Notes under the pieces: model-generated
What the model saw: the letters and a program-made list of their open reading frames with translations, nothing else
Database searches by the model: none
What the model was told of the DNA's origin: nothing
Made by a program: the position numbers and the translations under genes
Shown: positions 26,901 to 35,875 of the stretch, piece by piece
Layout of the letters: each line of letters starts with the position of its first letter
Position numbering within the stretch: position 1 is the stretch's first letter
Source of the DNA: an uncultured Verrucomicrobiota bacterium
GTDB lineage: Bacteria > Verrucomicrobiota > Kiritimatiellia > CAIQIC01 > Lenti-01
DNA: 42,192 bases
Assembly: GCA_937872095.1 (NCBI GenBank)
Contig: CALMNW010000028.1
Span: forward strand, 1 to 42,192
Reading direction: 5' to 3'

Positions 26901-29900
26901 GCGTGGTGGGCGTTCCCGTGGATGAACCGGCCTCGTGGGACGTGACGGTTTCGAAGGCCAGCAACACGGTAGGAGCCGTCAACACCATCCGGCTCGCGGC
27001 CGGGGCCGGCGCGAGCGACGGCACGCCGGGCAACACGTATTTCGACGAGGTGCGGGTCGCGACGACCTGGGCCGATCTGATCGGCGTGTTGCCGAGCAAG
27101 CCGCTGGATCCGACGGCCCAGTCGGCGACGGCCGACGGCAACGAAATGGTCCGGCTGGCCTGGACGACCAATGCCGCCGGCAACGGCGTGATGATCCTGC
27201 ACAAGACCACGGCCATCGCGACCGACCCGACCGACGGCGTTTCCTACGGCGCGGGCGACACGATCGACGGCGCGAAAGTCGTCTATAAATCGACGGGCGC
27301 GGCGGTCGAGCACGTGGTGGCGCCCGGCACGACGAATTTCTACAAGTTCTATTCGTACAGCGGCGCCAGCTACTATTCGACGGGCGTGACGGCCGCCGTC
27401 ACGAACGGGGCCTACGCTTCCTACGAGAAGGTCAACCCGTTCAGCTACACGAACGGCACGGCGCTGGGCTCGTCGGCGCTGGGCGGCCAGGGCTTCGGCG
27501 CGAACTTCTGGGCGGTGGACAGCGGCACCTGGACGATCCAGACGAACTACCCCGTCGCGGTGGTGGACGACGTGCCGCGATTCATGGACATGGACGGCTA
27601 TCCGGCCATGGCGGGCAACCGGGTCTATTGCAGCATCACGGTCGACGGGGGCGTGGCCAAGGCGCAGCGGTCGCTGGAGAGCACCATCAGCAGCGGCCAG
27701 TTCTACGTCGCGTTCCAGATGGCCTACCAGTTCCGCGGGGCGAACAAGTGGGCCGGCCTCAGCTTGCTCAACGCCAGCGGCGTCGAGAAGGCGTTCCTCG
27801 GCAAGGGCGCCGGCGCCAACTACAGCACGCTCGGCATCGGCGACGGCTCGACCACGTATTGGTCCGCCTACGATCTGGGCCAGTATTATTCCTCCGACAC
27901 CTACGGCAGCACGGGCAACGTCTACCTGGTCGTCGGCAAGTACGACTTCGACACCGACGTGTTCCAGGCGAAGGCGTATCGGATCGTGGACGGCTACACC
28001 TTCCCCGAAACGGAACCGACCTGGGACGTGAGCCAGACGATGGCCGGGGTCGACGCCATCGCGCGGATCCAGCTCAATGCCGGCGCCAGCGTCGGCGCGG
28101 GCTATCCCGGCAAGGTGTTCTACGATGAAATCCGCTATGCGACGAACTGGGCCGGCCTGATCGCGGTGACCTGCCCGACCTGGGCCGGCAGCAACGCGCT
28201 CAACGGCGCGGAGTGGGCCGCGCCGGCCAGCACGTGGTTGGGCGATTACGAAGGCTTCGCGTTCCAGTCCGAACCGATCGGCCTCGGCCAGTCCGGCGGC
28301 ATCGAGTTCGATTGGGCGCGCGACGCCTCGTTCTCGACCTACCACGACCTGCCTTGGCTGAAGAACGAGGGCAGCTACAGCTATTGGTCGAACCAGTTCC
28401 AGATGGTGGCCGCCGGGGTGGTGACGAGCCGCTTCGTGGCATCGGGCAGTTCCTGCACGCCCGTGCGGACGAACAATCCGGCGCTGACGGTGCAGAACCT
28501 GAATCCGCCGACGGGCGCCACGGCGACGCAAGACGCGACCTACACCAACAGCCAGATCAACCTGACGTGGACGCGCGGCGTTTCGGGCGCGGCGAAAGAC
28601 GTGATCGTCGTGCGGCAGACGGCCGACGCGGGCTGGACGGCGCCGGTGAACGGCACGACCTACAACGCCAGCGATGCGCTGGGCAGCGGCACGGTGGTCT
28701 ACCGCGGCGGTCTGGAGGCGTTCAGCGATACCGGACTGGCGCCGGACACGACCTACTACTACCGGTTCTATTCCGAAAACTATACCTACTACTCGACGTC
28801 CTTCGACGAGGCCAACGCCGCAACGGCGACCGGCACCCAGGAAATCGCGATCGACGGGAATCCCGCAGATTGGCGCGGATTCGCGTCGACGGTCCTCGAC
28901 AGTTCGGCGAGCTCCCTGCAGGAATACATCTGGACCGACAAGCGCGGGGAACTGCGGGTGGACCATGCCGACCATCCCAACGCCGACATCGAAGAATTCC
29001 GCGTCTACGCGGATGCAGACTGGGTGTATTTCCTGGTCGCGATGACCAATATCGTCGACGACACGAAGCCCTTCGTGGCCATCGGCGTGGATACGCGGAC
29101 GAATTCCGCCAGCACCGCGATGAACTGGCTGGGCGACGATTCCGGGACCTTCATCGGCGACGGGTACGCCCAGGGCGGCGCGGCGCATTTCCCCGAGTAC
29201 CAGATCAACGTCCACTACGTGTCGGCGGCCAGCGGCCCGCGGATCGAGCTGTACGTGCAGGGCGGCACGGCCTGGTATGCGCCGGCGACGGGCGGCAACA
29301 CGAACGTGTCGATCAGCGCGGCCAACGACGTCATCGAGCTGAAGGTGGCGCGGGCCGACCTGAACCTGGCCGGGGCGAAGACCGCGCGCTTCACGGTGGC
29401 CTCGCTGCTCAACACCGGGGTCTGGAACAACGACGGCGACGGGACGACCCACATCGCGGACAACACGGCGGCCGCCGTGGATTCCATTTCCATCCCGCCG
29501 TGGGGCACGGCCGACAACGCGGCGAACCTGTCGGCGTGGCTCGAGGACATCGGCGACGCGGACATCGACTTCTGGGTGGACGTGAAGTTCGGGGCCGCCG
29601 GCCTGACGGACAACAGCAAGCCGTCGACGCCGGTGCTGACGTCGCCCACGAACACGGCGGCGGTGACGGCCAGCCCGACCCTGAGCTGGAGCGCCTCCTC
29701 GGATTCGGACGGACAGATCACCGGCTACCTGCTGGAAATCAGCACGAACGAGCAGTTCAACGGCGTGACGGGCACGGAAAACGGCCCGATCGCGCTGCGC
29801 GTGAACCTATATGCGGACACGACGAGCTACACCTATACGACCTCGGCCACGCAGTATTGGTGGCGCGTGCGGGCGCGCGACACGGCCGGCGAGCTGTCGG

Positions 29901-32900
29901 CGGCGACCACGCGGACGTTCCGCGTGGTGGGCAAGCTGGACACCGAAGGCCCGCAACCGACGCTGCTGTACATCGGCACGAACGTGGCGGGCTATCTGGC
30001 CGGCGACTACGATGCCTACATCGCCCAGTACGGCCCCATCCAAAGCGTGCTGGACCGCGAGATCCAAGACACGAACAACGTGTTCGGCTTCGTGTTGCGC
30101 TGGGAGGATGCGAGCGGCGTCTATGCGACCAACCACATGCGGAGCACCGACGGTCCGCCGGAAGCGGGCGGCTTCGCCTTCAACATCGTGGACACCGATG
30201 GGCGCGTCTCGCCCAACTGGGACCTGGTCGAAATCGACACGGTGGGCGGCACGACCAACGACCTGTGGGGCGTCGACCGTCCGTTCTACGCATCGAACAC
30301 GCTGGCGACGGGCAACAGCGACGTCGCGATGACCAACTACGTGGTTGCGGCTTTCGCCGTGACGAACTACGACCCGACCATCGAATATTACCTGACGGTC
30401 AGCGCGGAAGACGCCTATACCGAGGGCGGAAGCTGGCTGGCCTATGGGTCGTGGCCCAGTTTCACCAATTCGGCGGCGGCGCTGCCCTATTACAGCGGGT
30501 GGTGCGAAGACGGGCCGAACACCGCGCGGAACGTCACGACGAACTTCCTCATCCGGATCCACGTGACGGACGACGACATCGTCGCGCCGGAACCCAGCCA
30601 GGCGCTGGGTTGGCCCAGCAGCGCGTCGATGGTCGTATCCAACGCGGCCGGGATCCTGGACTACGTGAGCGGCACGGGCCAGGACGTGCTCTACCAGATC
30701 GCGGACGGCGCCTTGATCGGCGAGCCGCTCTCGTTCAGCTTCAACGCCTACGATGCCTACTACACGGGCGTGGCTCTCGGCACGAGCGAGACCTTTGCGG
30801 ACAGCGGGCGCACGCTGACCAATACGGCCTTCGTGGCGGCCTATTGGCAGACCAACTGGGCGAACTACGACGCGTCCCGGAGCTTGGCGGGCGACACCAC
30901 CGCCGACGACACGATGCTGACGTGGTACTGGCCGAGCATCACCACGCAGGACGTCACCAAGCTGTGGGGCCCGGACAGCTTGGACGGCGAGCTGGGCGTG
31001 ACCAACCTGATCCAGCTCGATCTCTTCGACGTCGACAACGACCGCACCGGCGACCAGGCGTTTGCCCGACAGAACTTCGGCCGCATCGTCCTCGTGGACG
31101 ACGACAGCGTCGATCCGACCGTCGTGCCGGAAACCTTGGCCGTGACCGGCACCGGCCTGGCCCGGGAATACGCGTTGACGAACCTCGTGACGTGGCCCTT
31201 CACCGGGACCGGCAGCGAACGGCTGACGGCGGCCTACGCCGTCGTGGCGGACGACGTCGTCTCCGGCGACTTCACGAACGACACGGGCGCGATCAGCGGC
31301 ACGGACGTGATCACCGTCAGCGCCGGCTTCGCCACCGGGGCTTCGCGTTCCTGGATCTTCACCTTGGCGCCCGTGACGACGAACGACACCATCAAGGCCA
31401 TCAGCCTCAGCTTCGACAGCAAGGTCAGCAGCTTGAACGGGCCGGACGTCGTCGAAATATACGGCACCATGCCCGGCGGTTCCGAAACGCTGTGGGCCAC
31501 GAACGCCATCGATTTGTCCGATCCCGACAATCCCGCGGGCACGAACTGGAATTCCTATTCGACGGCGCTGGCCATGCCGTCGGCCAGCACGGGCACGGTG
31601 ACGTTCCGGCTCATGGCCTACGTGGCCGACACGAACCACCTGACGGGCACCGGCACGGCGACGTGGTCGGTCGACAGCCTGATCGTTTCGGGCTACGTCC
31701 TGGGACCCGCGGGCGGCACGCAGATCACGGATCAGGATTTGGCCCACGGCACGGCGACGTTCAGCCTGCAGGCCGCCGACGTCTACAGCGGCATCGACGG
31801 CACGATCGGTTCGACGGGCCGCGCGCCGCGCGTGGATTTCTGGAACGTATCCCAGGCCGTCGTGCCGGTGACCAACGCGTTCGTCACGAACGGCTGGGCG
31901 GCGACGACCAACGCGACGCTGGACATCTCGGGCGCCGCGCCGGCGGCGGCGGACAAGAAACAAATCGCGCTCGGCGCGGGCGGGGCCTCGCTGACCTACT
32001 ACGCGCGCTTCACCGCGACCGACGCCGACGCGGATCGCGACGGCGACTGGCGGTCGGTGGCCTACGTGACCACGAACACGGTCTACGACGAAGACTCCAG
32101 CAAGCCGTCGCGCGGCTATCTCTACGGCGGCCCGCTGGGCGTCTACGTGGAGGGTGTTCTCACCAAGGCCGTAGGCTCCGGCAACAGCCGCGAATACCGC
32201 ATCAACGACGAGCAGTTGCAGGCTGTCGCCGCCACGTCCATCGCCGTCAAGGTCAACCTCTACGACTACAGCGGCTGGACGGTGCCGACCCTGGGCTTCT
32301 CCAATTCCGTCGCCGGGGCCATGTCCACCAACGGCTGGCTGACGTCCGTCCACACCGCCGACGTCGACACCACCAACCTGCCGGACGCCACGATGGAGTG
32401 GCGCTTCGGGACGAACCAGGCGGCCACGCTGTTCAATTCGTACGAAAGCGTCACCAACGAGTTCCGCGTCGTGTCCGTCTGGGACAAGGACGACGACCGG
32501 CTGGACGCCGGCGACAACAACGTCGACAACCTGGAGCTGAGCAGCGCCCGCCTCGGCTACGTGACGTTCCTCGACAACGACGTGGGCCAGGCGAACGTGC
32601 AGAGCAACTGGAGCGTGTCGCGCGGCGAATGGCGCGTGCCGCAGGTGTTCCTGGGCCTGCCCGGGGCCGCCGCCCGCAGCAACCTCTACCTGAGCGGCCT
32701 GCCGGCGAGCACGAACGACGGCACCGTGCTGGCGGATCTGACCAACCGCGTCTACGACAGCCAGCTGGCCCAGATCTCGGCCGCGGCGCCGCTGAGCCTG
32801 GTGCTGCCGGCCTTCGACACGGGCGGCGGCGGCGGCGGCCGCACCATCAAGGGCGTGCAGCGCGGCACGGCCCTGACGGAAGCTTCCACCAACGGCACGG

Positions 32901-35743
32901 CCCATACGATCACCAACTCGTCGCTGACCATCGGCTCCTTCGCGGCGAACAACGCGACCAACTACCGCGCCGACCTGAGTTCCTCGCTGGCGCTGACCCG
33001 CATCGCCGCGCAGTTCCCGACCAGCGTCTGGGCGTTCACGGCCTTCTCCTACGCCGACGTGGGCACATGGCTGGCGGCCGAAGAGACGGTTTCCAACTAC
33101 GTCATGACCGCGACCCTCTACGACGCGGACGACAACCGCGCGGGCGACCAGAAAGTCCGCGCCGCGCTCGCCCTCGGCACGCTGCAGGTGGTGGACAACG
33201 ACACCGTCGCGCCGTCCCTGCCGGCCAACGTGACGGCCAACGGCGTGGCCCTGTCCGGCCCGTTGACCCGCGAAACCGCGGCCTGGACGAACAGCCCGAC
33301 GTTCGTGGTCCGCTTCGAGCCGTCGGCCGACGGCGAACCGACGGGCACGGATCTGGAGAAGACCGGCGTGGCGGAACACCGCGTGGCGACCGACAAGGCG
33401 GACGTCGGGCCCGACGTCGGCACGCCGCTGGCCGTGCCGGCCGAAAGTTCGCTGGCCAACCTCGGTTTCGAAAGCGGCTCGACCAACTGGACGTTGTCGG
33501 GCGCGGTGGTGACGAACGAGCAGGCCTACGAAGGAACCCACGCCCTCAAGATGACGGGTTCCACCGCCTACCAGACCGTTCCGCTCTACAACACCAACGG
33601 CTACGTGCCGCGAGTCACCGTCGTCGGCGTCCAGTTCATGGGCGCCGCGACCGGCACGGTGACCGTGACGGGGCTGGACGCGGCCGGGGATCCGGTGCCC
33701 GGCGAAACCTTCGACGTGTCGATCGTCGGCACCGCCGGCGTCTGGAACGCCGGATCGTCCGCGCCGACAGATCTGGACGCGACGGTGGACCAGGTGCGCG
33801 TGACCCTGACCTCCGTGGCGGACACCTACTGGGACGACGTCGTGGTGGCGATCGCCCTCTACGACGGCGCGACGCCGGTCGCCGAGGTGAGCGCCACGTT
33901 CACGGCGACCGAACAGGGCCTGGTGACGAACTACCTGTTCGCGGTGGACCGCGACAACAACCGCGCCGGCGACCGCAAGGCCAGCAGCGCTTCGACCGAC
34001 GGGACGATTCCGGCCTTCGGCACGGCCTACGACGTCACGCGGCCCAGCAAGGTTCCGGTCGGCGCGGCCTCGACCGAGGACGTCGACGATCCCACCACGC
34101 AGTTCGACGTCTCGTGGAATCCCGCAACCGTCGGTCCCGACGCCTTGGACGACGCCAACCATCCCGATTATCCCAGCGCCAGCGACAACGATCTGCTGTC
34201 GCCGTGGCGGAGCTACAAGATCTACTACGGCACCTTCGATCCGCTGGCCGTGCCGCCGGGCGATCCGGGCCCGGGCTACGGCGATGCCTATATCTTCACG
34301 AACTTCATCGACACCGGCGTCTACACCAACTGGCTGTCGGTGAGTTCCACCAATGCGATCGCCGATCCGCTGGGAGCGGGCACGAACTATCTGGCGCTGA
34401 CCAATCTCAGCCAGGGCGCCATCCGGCTGTACGATCTCGACTTCGACCAGGACTACGCGGTGGTCGTGGTCGGGTTGGACCGGGCGGGGAACGAGGGCAC
34501 GGCCGGCCCCTCCAGCTGGGCCACGAACAACACCATCAAGTTCGCGGTGACGCAGGGCGTGTTGAAGGCCTTCGCGGCGGCGCCGAGCTTCCCGGCGGAA
34601 GGCGGCACGAACACCTTCACGCCATGGACCGCGCCGAACCAAAGGGCGGCCTCCCTGTATTGGCTGGCGGCCGGTCCGACGAACGCCCAGGGCACCTATA
34701 CGGAAGTGACCAAGGATTACGACCTGATCTACCGGGATGCCGGATCGTTCACCGAACTCGGCACCAACGTCTGGCAACTGGCCGGCACGGTGCGGACCAA
34801 CTGGTTCGTGGAAACGAACGCCTTGAACTTCAGCCGGGGGCACGTGCGCTTCTTCCGGGCTTCCTACAAGGACCGCTGGCGGGACACCAACGCGCTGGGC
34901 CAGGCGCAGCGGCCGCTGGCGAGCGAGGAAGTCTATGCCTTGCACAACGTGATTCTCTCCGAGGGCCGCAACCACGTGGGCCTGCACGGCGTGCCCTATA
35001 CCAACACGTTCGCGGGCGTCTTCGGCACCGACACGAACCTCTGGCCGGCGGGCGTCAGCGCCGCCGCCGGGGCCACGAAGGTCGAGTTCTATTCGTCCGG
35101 CACCAACGCGCCGGTGTCCTCGGTCTATTTCTTCGGCACCGATGCCAACTGGTATCTGGAGAGTCCCCTCACGCAGGTGACGACGGTCCCGCAGGCGCCG
35201 GATTTCTTCACGCGGGGATTGTCGGTCACGTTGCCGACGAATCTGGCCGCGCGCGGCTTCGCCACGACCAATGCGTGGTTGGACTACACCAAGACCAACA
35301 GCGTGGCGGCCATGGTGTGGCATCCCATCCTGCGCGTGCCGACCAATGGCTTTACCCATACCATCGCCTGCGGCAAGCCCAACACGAGCCCCACCGATCC
35401 GATGGTCAACATGTACAACGTGGTGTCGCTGAACCTGCCCGTTTCGGTCGGGCCGGCCCAGATGAACTTCCCGACCAACTTCAAGAAGGGCACGCCGGGC
35501 ACCGCCGACCACATCTACACCATCGACACCACCACCAAGGATCCGCGGGACGGCAAGATCATCTACCGCGCCGACGACAATCTTTGGCTCTTCCTGGACG
35601 GCAGCGCGGTGCCTTCGACCTACTTCAAGCCGAACGACATCCTCGTGATCGTGTCGCGCAACGGCGGCCTCGGCAATACGTGGGAGTGGACCTATCATCC
35701 GTCCAACTTCTACACGTTGCCCACGCGCTGGATGGGGCAGTAG
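20987..35743 (+). CDS. Giant modular exported protein: beta-strand repeats, FN3-like, CBM9-like and Asp-rich modules
   Basis: About 4,918 residues with no break. Signal peptide 1-37 (AALGALALACAWPLAAAAQ). Residues ~40-700 are autotransporter-type beta-strand repeats (GALTNAGAGTVTLSGTSTL). FN3-like domains with APTGLAASDGTSTAQVALSW-type starts fill ~705-975. About seven related units of ~115 residues follow to ~1805, several opening EPTTAASAI or EPTTQASGI. Two paralogous lectin-like segments start near 1812 (FSYTNNTALTG) and 2148 (FSYTNGTALGS). A CBM9-like region starts near 2619 (IAIDGNPADWRGF). Residues ~2985-4360 hold five modules marked by a DxDxxRxGD-type motif and mostly followed by a DxD-V-P linker. 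The C-terminal ~390 residues form a separate domain ending NDILVIVSRNGGLGN ... LPTRWMGQ. No PEP-CTERM or beta-barrel is seen. ATG 20987 has GGAAG upstream. A surface or secreted adhesin/scaffold is likely; function unknown. Confidence 0.9.
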   Translation: MSRIRTKTGWTSGRAALGALALACAWPLAAAAQQTVYWRNGAGVVNWWDGANPWYRSGDGWWIARPDYNTLYEASTIGANIVHFDNGSDLTMTVNGAYFQVHQLLFDSGTGARTMTADGSGGIDMRSGSSTMKIENNDADAQVLNVPVVLYATTEINPVSGNLTFNRTVYLKNNWINVWGNNQKTLYLNGQLNADGGTGGLAVKQDSLVVLTNDNTFAGAIWVEKGTVQVGTHTNAIGASGIVNVGTNATLDISGYGAVSVRPATLNLYGTGTNAAWGALRKTTAGATAWRGNVNLGADSRIAVTGGGLGLYGAVTAGTSTLYLSNTVTVTMYSGSSLTGSKTTGDGALHKSGSSTLYLRPAAGLTGSIWLNQGEIRQYSDNSSTIPAGGTFRMSDGTTYRSDTSTSRTNAKATQIDGNVTLGYSGGGELTLSGNVNLTAGQRTLTALNDVVVSGAITNGGLTKAGAGKMTLSGANTYALGTLVSAGVLEGTTTSLQGNVTNNAALTFNQSGNGTYAGAISGTGALTNAGAGTVTLSGTSTLSGPTTVAAGTLLVSGSVGSSAATVSGGATLAGAGTVGSIASLAGAVSPGNTAGVAATLTVNGAAALGGGSYTCDVTGTGSTDCDKIAAGGAVAAASALTINLPASAPGGFDECTAYSWTVMSGSSASAANMSVGTKWASSGTFGVSAVGNTIVVTHTPGTPSAPTGLAASDGTSTAQVALSWNDVSCETGYVVWRHTANVFASATAIYTNAANVVTYNDTAASAGQLYYYWVTATNVAGSSSESSSNSGYKRLAAPGNLAATDGASTVNVTVTWDAAAGASSYHLYRDTDSDPTGATALGPQSSGYADVAATPGQLYYYWVLASNSTSSSTSDWSTANAGYRKLATVADVAATENLTDKVTISWTDGAGETGYAIWRHTADVSNLASYVATAAADATSYDDVSASAGTDYYYWVLATNSTSASQSDWSASDYGLRLLTEPTTAASAILFGDLDTTSYTVSWTRGDGDYVLVVARQGGTPTDPTDTTVYAADATMGLGDTTAAGSYVVYKGTGTNVTVAGLSSGTEYTFAVYEFNGDASPNYRTSDEPTASRTTLVAEPTTQASGITIGTVNEVSLADIAWTDGNGSSRLLVVKAGSAVDAFPADGTSYTDSATFGSGSEIGTGNFVVYAGGSPLASLGGLTRDVVYYFRAFEFNGSGGSENYLTSAVAGNPTNQTTMAVTPGSNPTDLAVSAIGTNGFTVTWTKGTTGTNTLIVIRANGNPTDPTDLNTYAASATFGAGADLGSGSYATYAGTGSSVTVTNLAVGTAYTVEATSYNGAPGAENYRSTPTSVNASTLMPEPTQASAIAFGTLADTSYAVSYTAGGGLSRLVVAKQGSAVDWTPTDGTAYSGENNAFGSGTDLGSGNYLVHRGASPFTLSGLTTETDYHIRIFEYRGTNATLNYNVNAASGNPSNRYALSVEPTAHAATFTATALSDTQIQLDWGAATGESGFIIVRKAGSAPTGTPADGTAYSQGTALGDGTVVYVGTAAGAGSTTDSYSTAASTAYYYQIFPYAYDGTPANATYNYRTSATIPGANATTGSSEPGTSSTLVSFLPASSTSATLAWTNTGSADGSILLIKAGSAVDSHPIDWTGYSASAVFQSGDQLGTGNYVVYAAAGKTGLVTVTGLGPGTNYNAAVYPYNGSGSFLNYRTNAPGTGSLSILPAPTAQSATADGKTLIDLAWTKNGSYDVMIVYKAGSASTDPTQGAAYAAGDACGGGTVIYKGSGAALEHIVASGTTHYYAFYSYSGNYYSAGVTASDTTTAFVAGEIVETFSYTNNTALTGLNGETGWGGPWYGDTGFFTNSSGSFAEQTNYPTPSGNKLWIYPPDNTGKNAFRPLAQTYNSGKIYFSYVLNYTWGGANKYEGLSLFDTNTSEKLFIGEIYGQDQQLGIDNTGSAYTLTAGSGNDFIIAGYYDWAAGEAKAKAFKIGVVGVPVDEPASWDVTVSKASNTVGAVNTIRLAAGAGASDGTPGNTYFDEVRVATTWADLIGVLPSKPLDPTAQSATADGNEMVRLAWTTNAAGNGVMILHKTTAIATDPTDGVSYGAGDTIDGAKVVYKSTGAAVEHVVAPGTTNFYKFYSYSGASYYSTGVTAAVTNGAYASYEKVNPFSYTNGTALGSSALGGQGFGANFWAVDSGTWTIQTNYPVAVVDDVPRFMDMDGYPAMAGNRVYCSITVDGGVAKAQRSLESTISSGQFYVAFQMAYQFRGANKWAGLSLLNASGVEKAFLGKGAGANYSTLGIGDGSTTYWSAYDLGQYYSSDTYGSTGNVYLVVGKYDFDTDVFQAKAYRIVDGYTFPETEPTWDVSQTMAGVDAIARIQLNAGASVGAGYPGKVFYDEIRYATNWAGLIAVTCPTWAGSNALNGAEWAAPASTWLGDYEGFAFQSEPIGLGQSGGIEFDWARDASFSTYHDLPWLKNEGSYSYWSNQFQMVAAGVVTSRFVASGSSCTPVRTNNPALTVQNLNPPTGATATQDATYTNSQINLTWTRGVSGAAKDVIVVRQTADAGWTAPVNGTTYNASDALGSGTVVYRGGLEAFSDTGLAPDTTYYYRFYSENYTYYSTSFDEANAATATGTQEIAIDGNPADWRGFASTVLDSSASSLQEYIWTDKRGELRVDHADHPNADIEEFRVYADADWVYFLVAMTNIVDDTKPFVAIGVDTRTNSASTAMNWLGDDSGTFIGDGYAQGGAAHFPEYQINVHYVSAASGPRIELYVQGGTAWYAPATGGNTNVSISAANDVIELKVARADLNLAGAKTARFTVASLLNTGVWNNDGDGTTHIADNTAAAVDSISIPPWGTADNAANLSAWLEDIGDADIDFWVDVKFGAAGLTDNSKPSTPVLTSPTNTAAVTASPTLSWSASSDSDGQITGYLLEISTNEQFNGVTGTENGPIALRVNLYADTTSYTYTTSATQYWWRVRARDTAGELSAATTRTFRVVGKLDTEGPQPTLLYIGTNVAGYLAGDYDAYIAQYGPIQSVLDREIQDTNNVFGFVLRWEDASGVYATNHMRSTDGPPEAGGFAFNIVDTDGRVSPNWDLVEIDTVGGTTNDLWGVDRPFYASNTLATGNSDVAMTNYVVAAFAVTNYDPTIEYYLTVSAEDAYTEGGSWLAYGSWPSFTNSAAALPYYSGWCEDGPNTARNVTTNFLIRIHVTDDDIVAPEPSQALGWPSSASMVVSNAAGILDYVSGTGQDVLYQIADGALIGEPLSFSFNAYDAYYTGVALGTSETFADSGRTLTNTAFVAAYWQTNWANYDASRSLAGDTTADDTMLTWYWPSITTQDVTKLWGPDSLDGELGVTNLIQLDLFDVDNDRTGDQAFARQNFGRIVLVDDDSVDPTVVPETLAVTGTGLAREYALTNLVTWPFTGTGSERLTAAYAVVADDVVSGDFTNDTGAISGTDVITVSAGFATGASRSWIFTLAPVTTNDTIKAISLSFDSKVSSLNGPDVVEIYGTMPGGSETLWATNAIDLSDPDNPAGTNWNSYSTALAMPSASTGTVTFRLMAYVADTNHLTGTGTATWSVDSLIVSGYVLGPAGGTQITDQDLAHGTATFSLQAADVYSGIDGTIGSTGRAPRVDFWNVSQAVVPVTNAFVTNGWAATTNATLDISGAAPAAADKKQIALGAGGASLTYYARFTATDADADRDGDWRSVAYVTTNTVYDEDSSKPSRGYLYGGPLGVYVEGVLTKAVGSGNSREYRINDEQLQAVAATSIAVKVNLYDYSGWTVPTLGFSNSVAGAMSTNGWLTSVHTADVDTTNLPDATMEWRFGTNQAATLFNSYESVTNEFRVVSVWDKDDDRLDAGDNNVDNLELSSARLGYVTFLDNDVGQANVQSNWSVSRGEWRVPQVFLGLPGAAARSNLYLSGLPASTNDGTVLADLTNRVYDSQLAQISAAAPLSLVLPAFDTGGGGGGRTIKGVQRGTALTEASTNGTAHTITNSSLTIGSFAANNATNYRADLSSSLALTRIAAQFPTSVWAFTAFSYADVGTWLAAEETVSNYVMTATLYDADDNRAGDQKVRAALALGTLQVVDNDTVAPSLPANVTANGVALSGPLTRETAAWTNSPTFVVRFEPSADGEPTGTDLEKTGVAEHRVATDKADVGPDVGTPLAVPAESSLANLGFESGSTNWTLSGAVVTNEQAYEGTHALKMTGSTAYQTVPLYNTNGYVPRVTVVGVQFMGAATGTVTVTGLDAAGDPVPGETFDVSIVGTAGVWNAGSSAPTDLDATVDQVRVTLTSVADTYWDDVVVAIALYDGATPVAEVSATFTATEQGLVTNYLFAVDRDNNRAGDRKASSASTDGTIPAFGTAYDVTRPSKVPVGAASTEDVDDPTTQFDVSWNPATVGPDALDDANHPDYPSASDNDLLSPWRSYKIYYGTFDPLAVPPGDPGPGYGDAYIFTNFIDTGVYTNWLSVSSTNAIADPLGAGTNYLALTNLSQGAIRLYDLDFDQDYAVVVVGLDRAGNEGTAGPSSWATNNTIKFAVTQGVLKAFAAAPSFPAEGGTNTFTPWTAPNQRAASLYWLAAGPTNAQGTYTEVTKDYDLIYRDAGSFTELGTNVWQLAGTVRTNWFVETNALNFSRGHVRFFRASYKDRWRDTNALGQAQRPLASEEVYALHNVILSEGRNHVGLHGVPYTNTFAGVFGTDTNLWPAGVSAAAGATKVEFYSSGTNAPVSSVYFFGTDANWYLESPLTQVTTVPQAPDFFTRGLSVTLPTNLAARGFATTNAWLDYTKTNSVAAMVWHPILRVPTNGFTHTIACGKPNTSPTDPMVNMYNVVSLNLPVSVGPAQMNFPTNFKKGTPGTADHIYTIDTTTKDPRDGKIIYRADDNLWLFLDGSAVPSTYFKPNDILVIVSRNGGLGNTWEWTYHPSNFYTLPTRWMGQ

Positions 35744-35763
35744 CCGCCGGTTCGCCGGTCGCG

Positions 35764-35795
35764 GCGGCCGCAGGACGTTCCTGCGGCCGCTTTTT
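35764..35795 (+). terminator. Strong intrinsic terminator after the giant protein gene
   Basis: A perfect 12-bp stem GCGGCCGCAGGA / TCCTGCGGCCGC with a three-base loop (CGT), followed by TTTTT. It begins 20 bp after the stop codon. Confidence 0.95.
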
Positions 35796-35875
35796 CGTTT
35801 CCGCGCCGGATGGGGGCGGAGCCGGGGATCGAGCGCGGGCCGGAGCGGCGCTCCGGCCGGTTCGGCGGTCGCCGT

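Noticed and set aside
24521..29452. Minus-strand open frame of 1,643 codons, and others up to 1,963 codons opposite the giant protein
   Set aside because: Arg/Val/Gly-rich translations without domains, antisense to a signal-peptide-bearing modular protein; GC-driven shadows.
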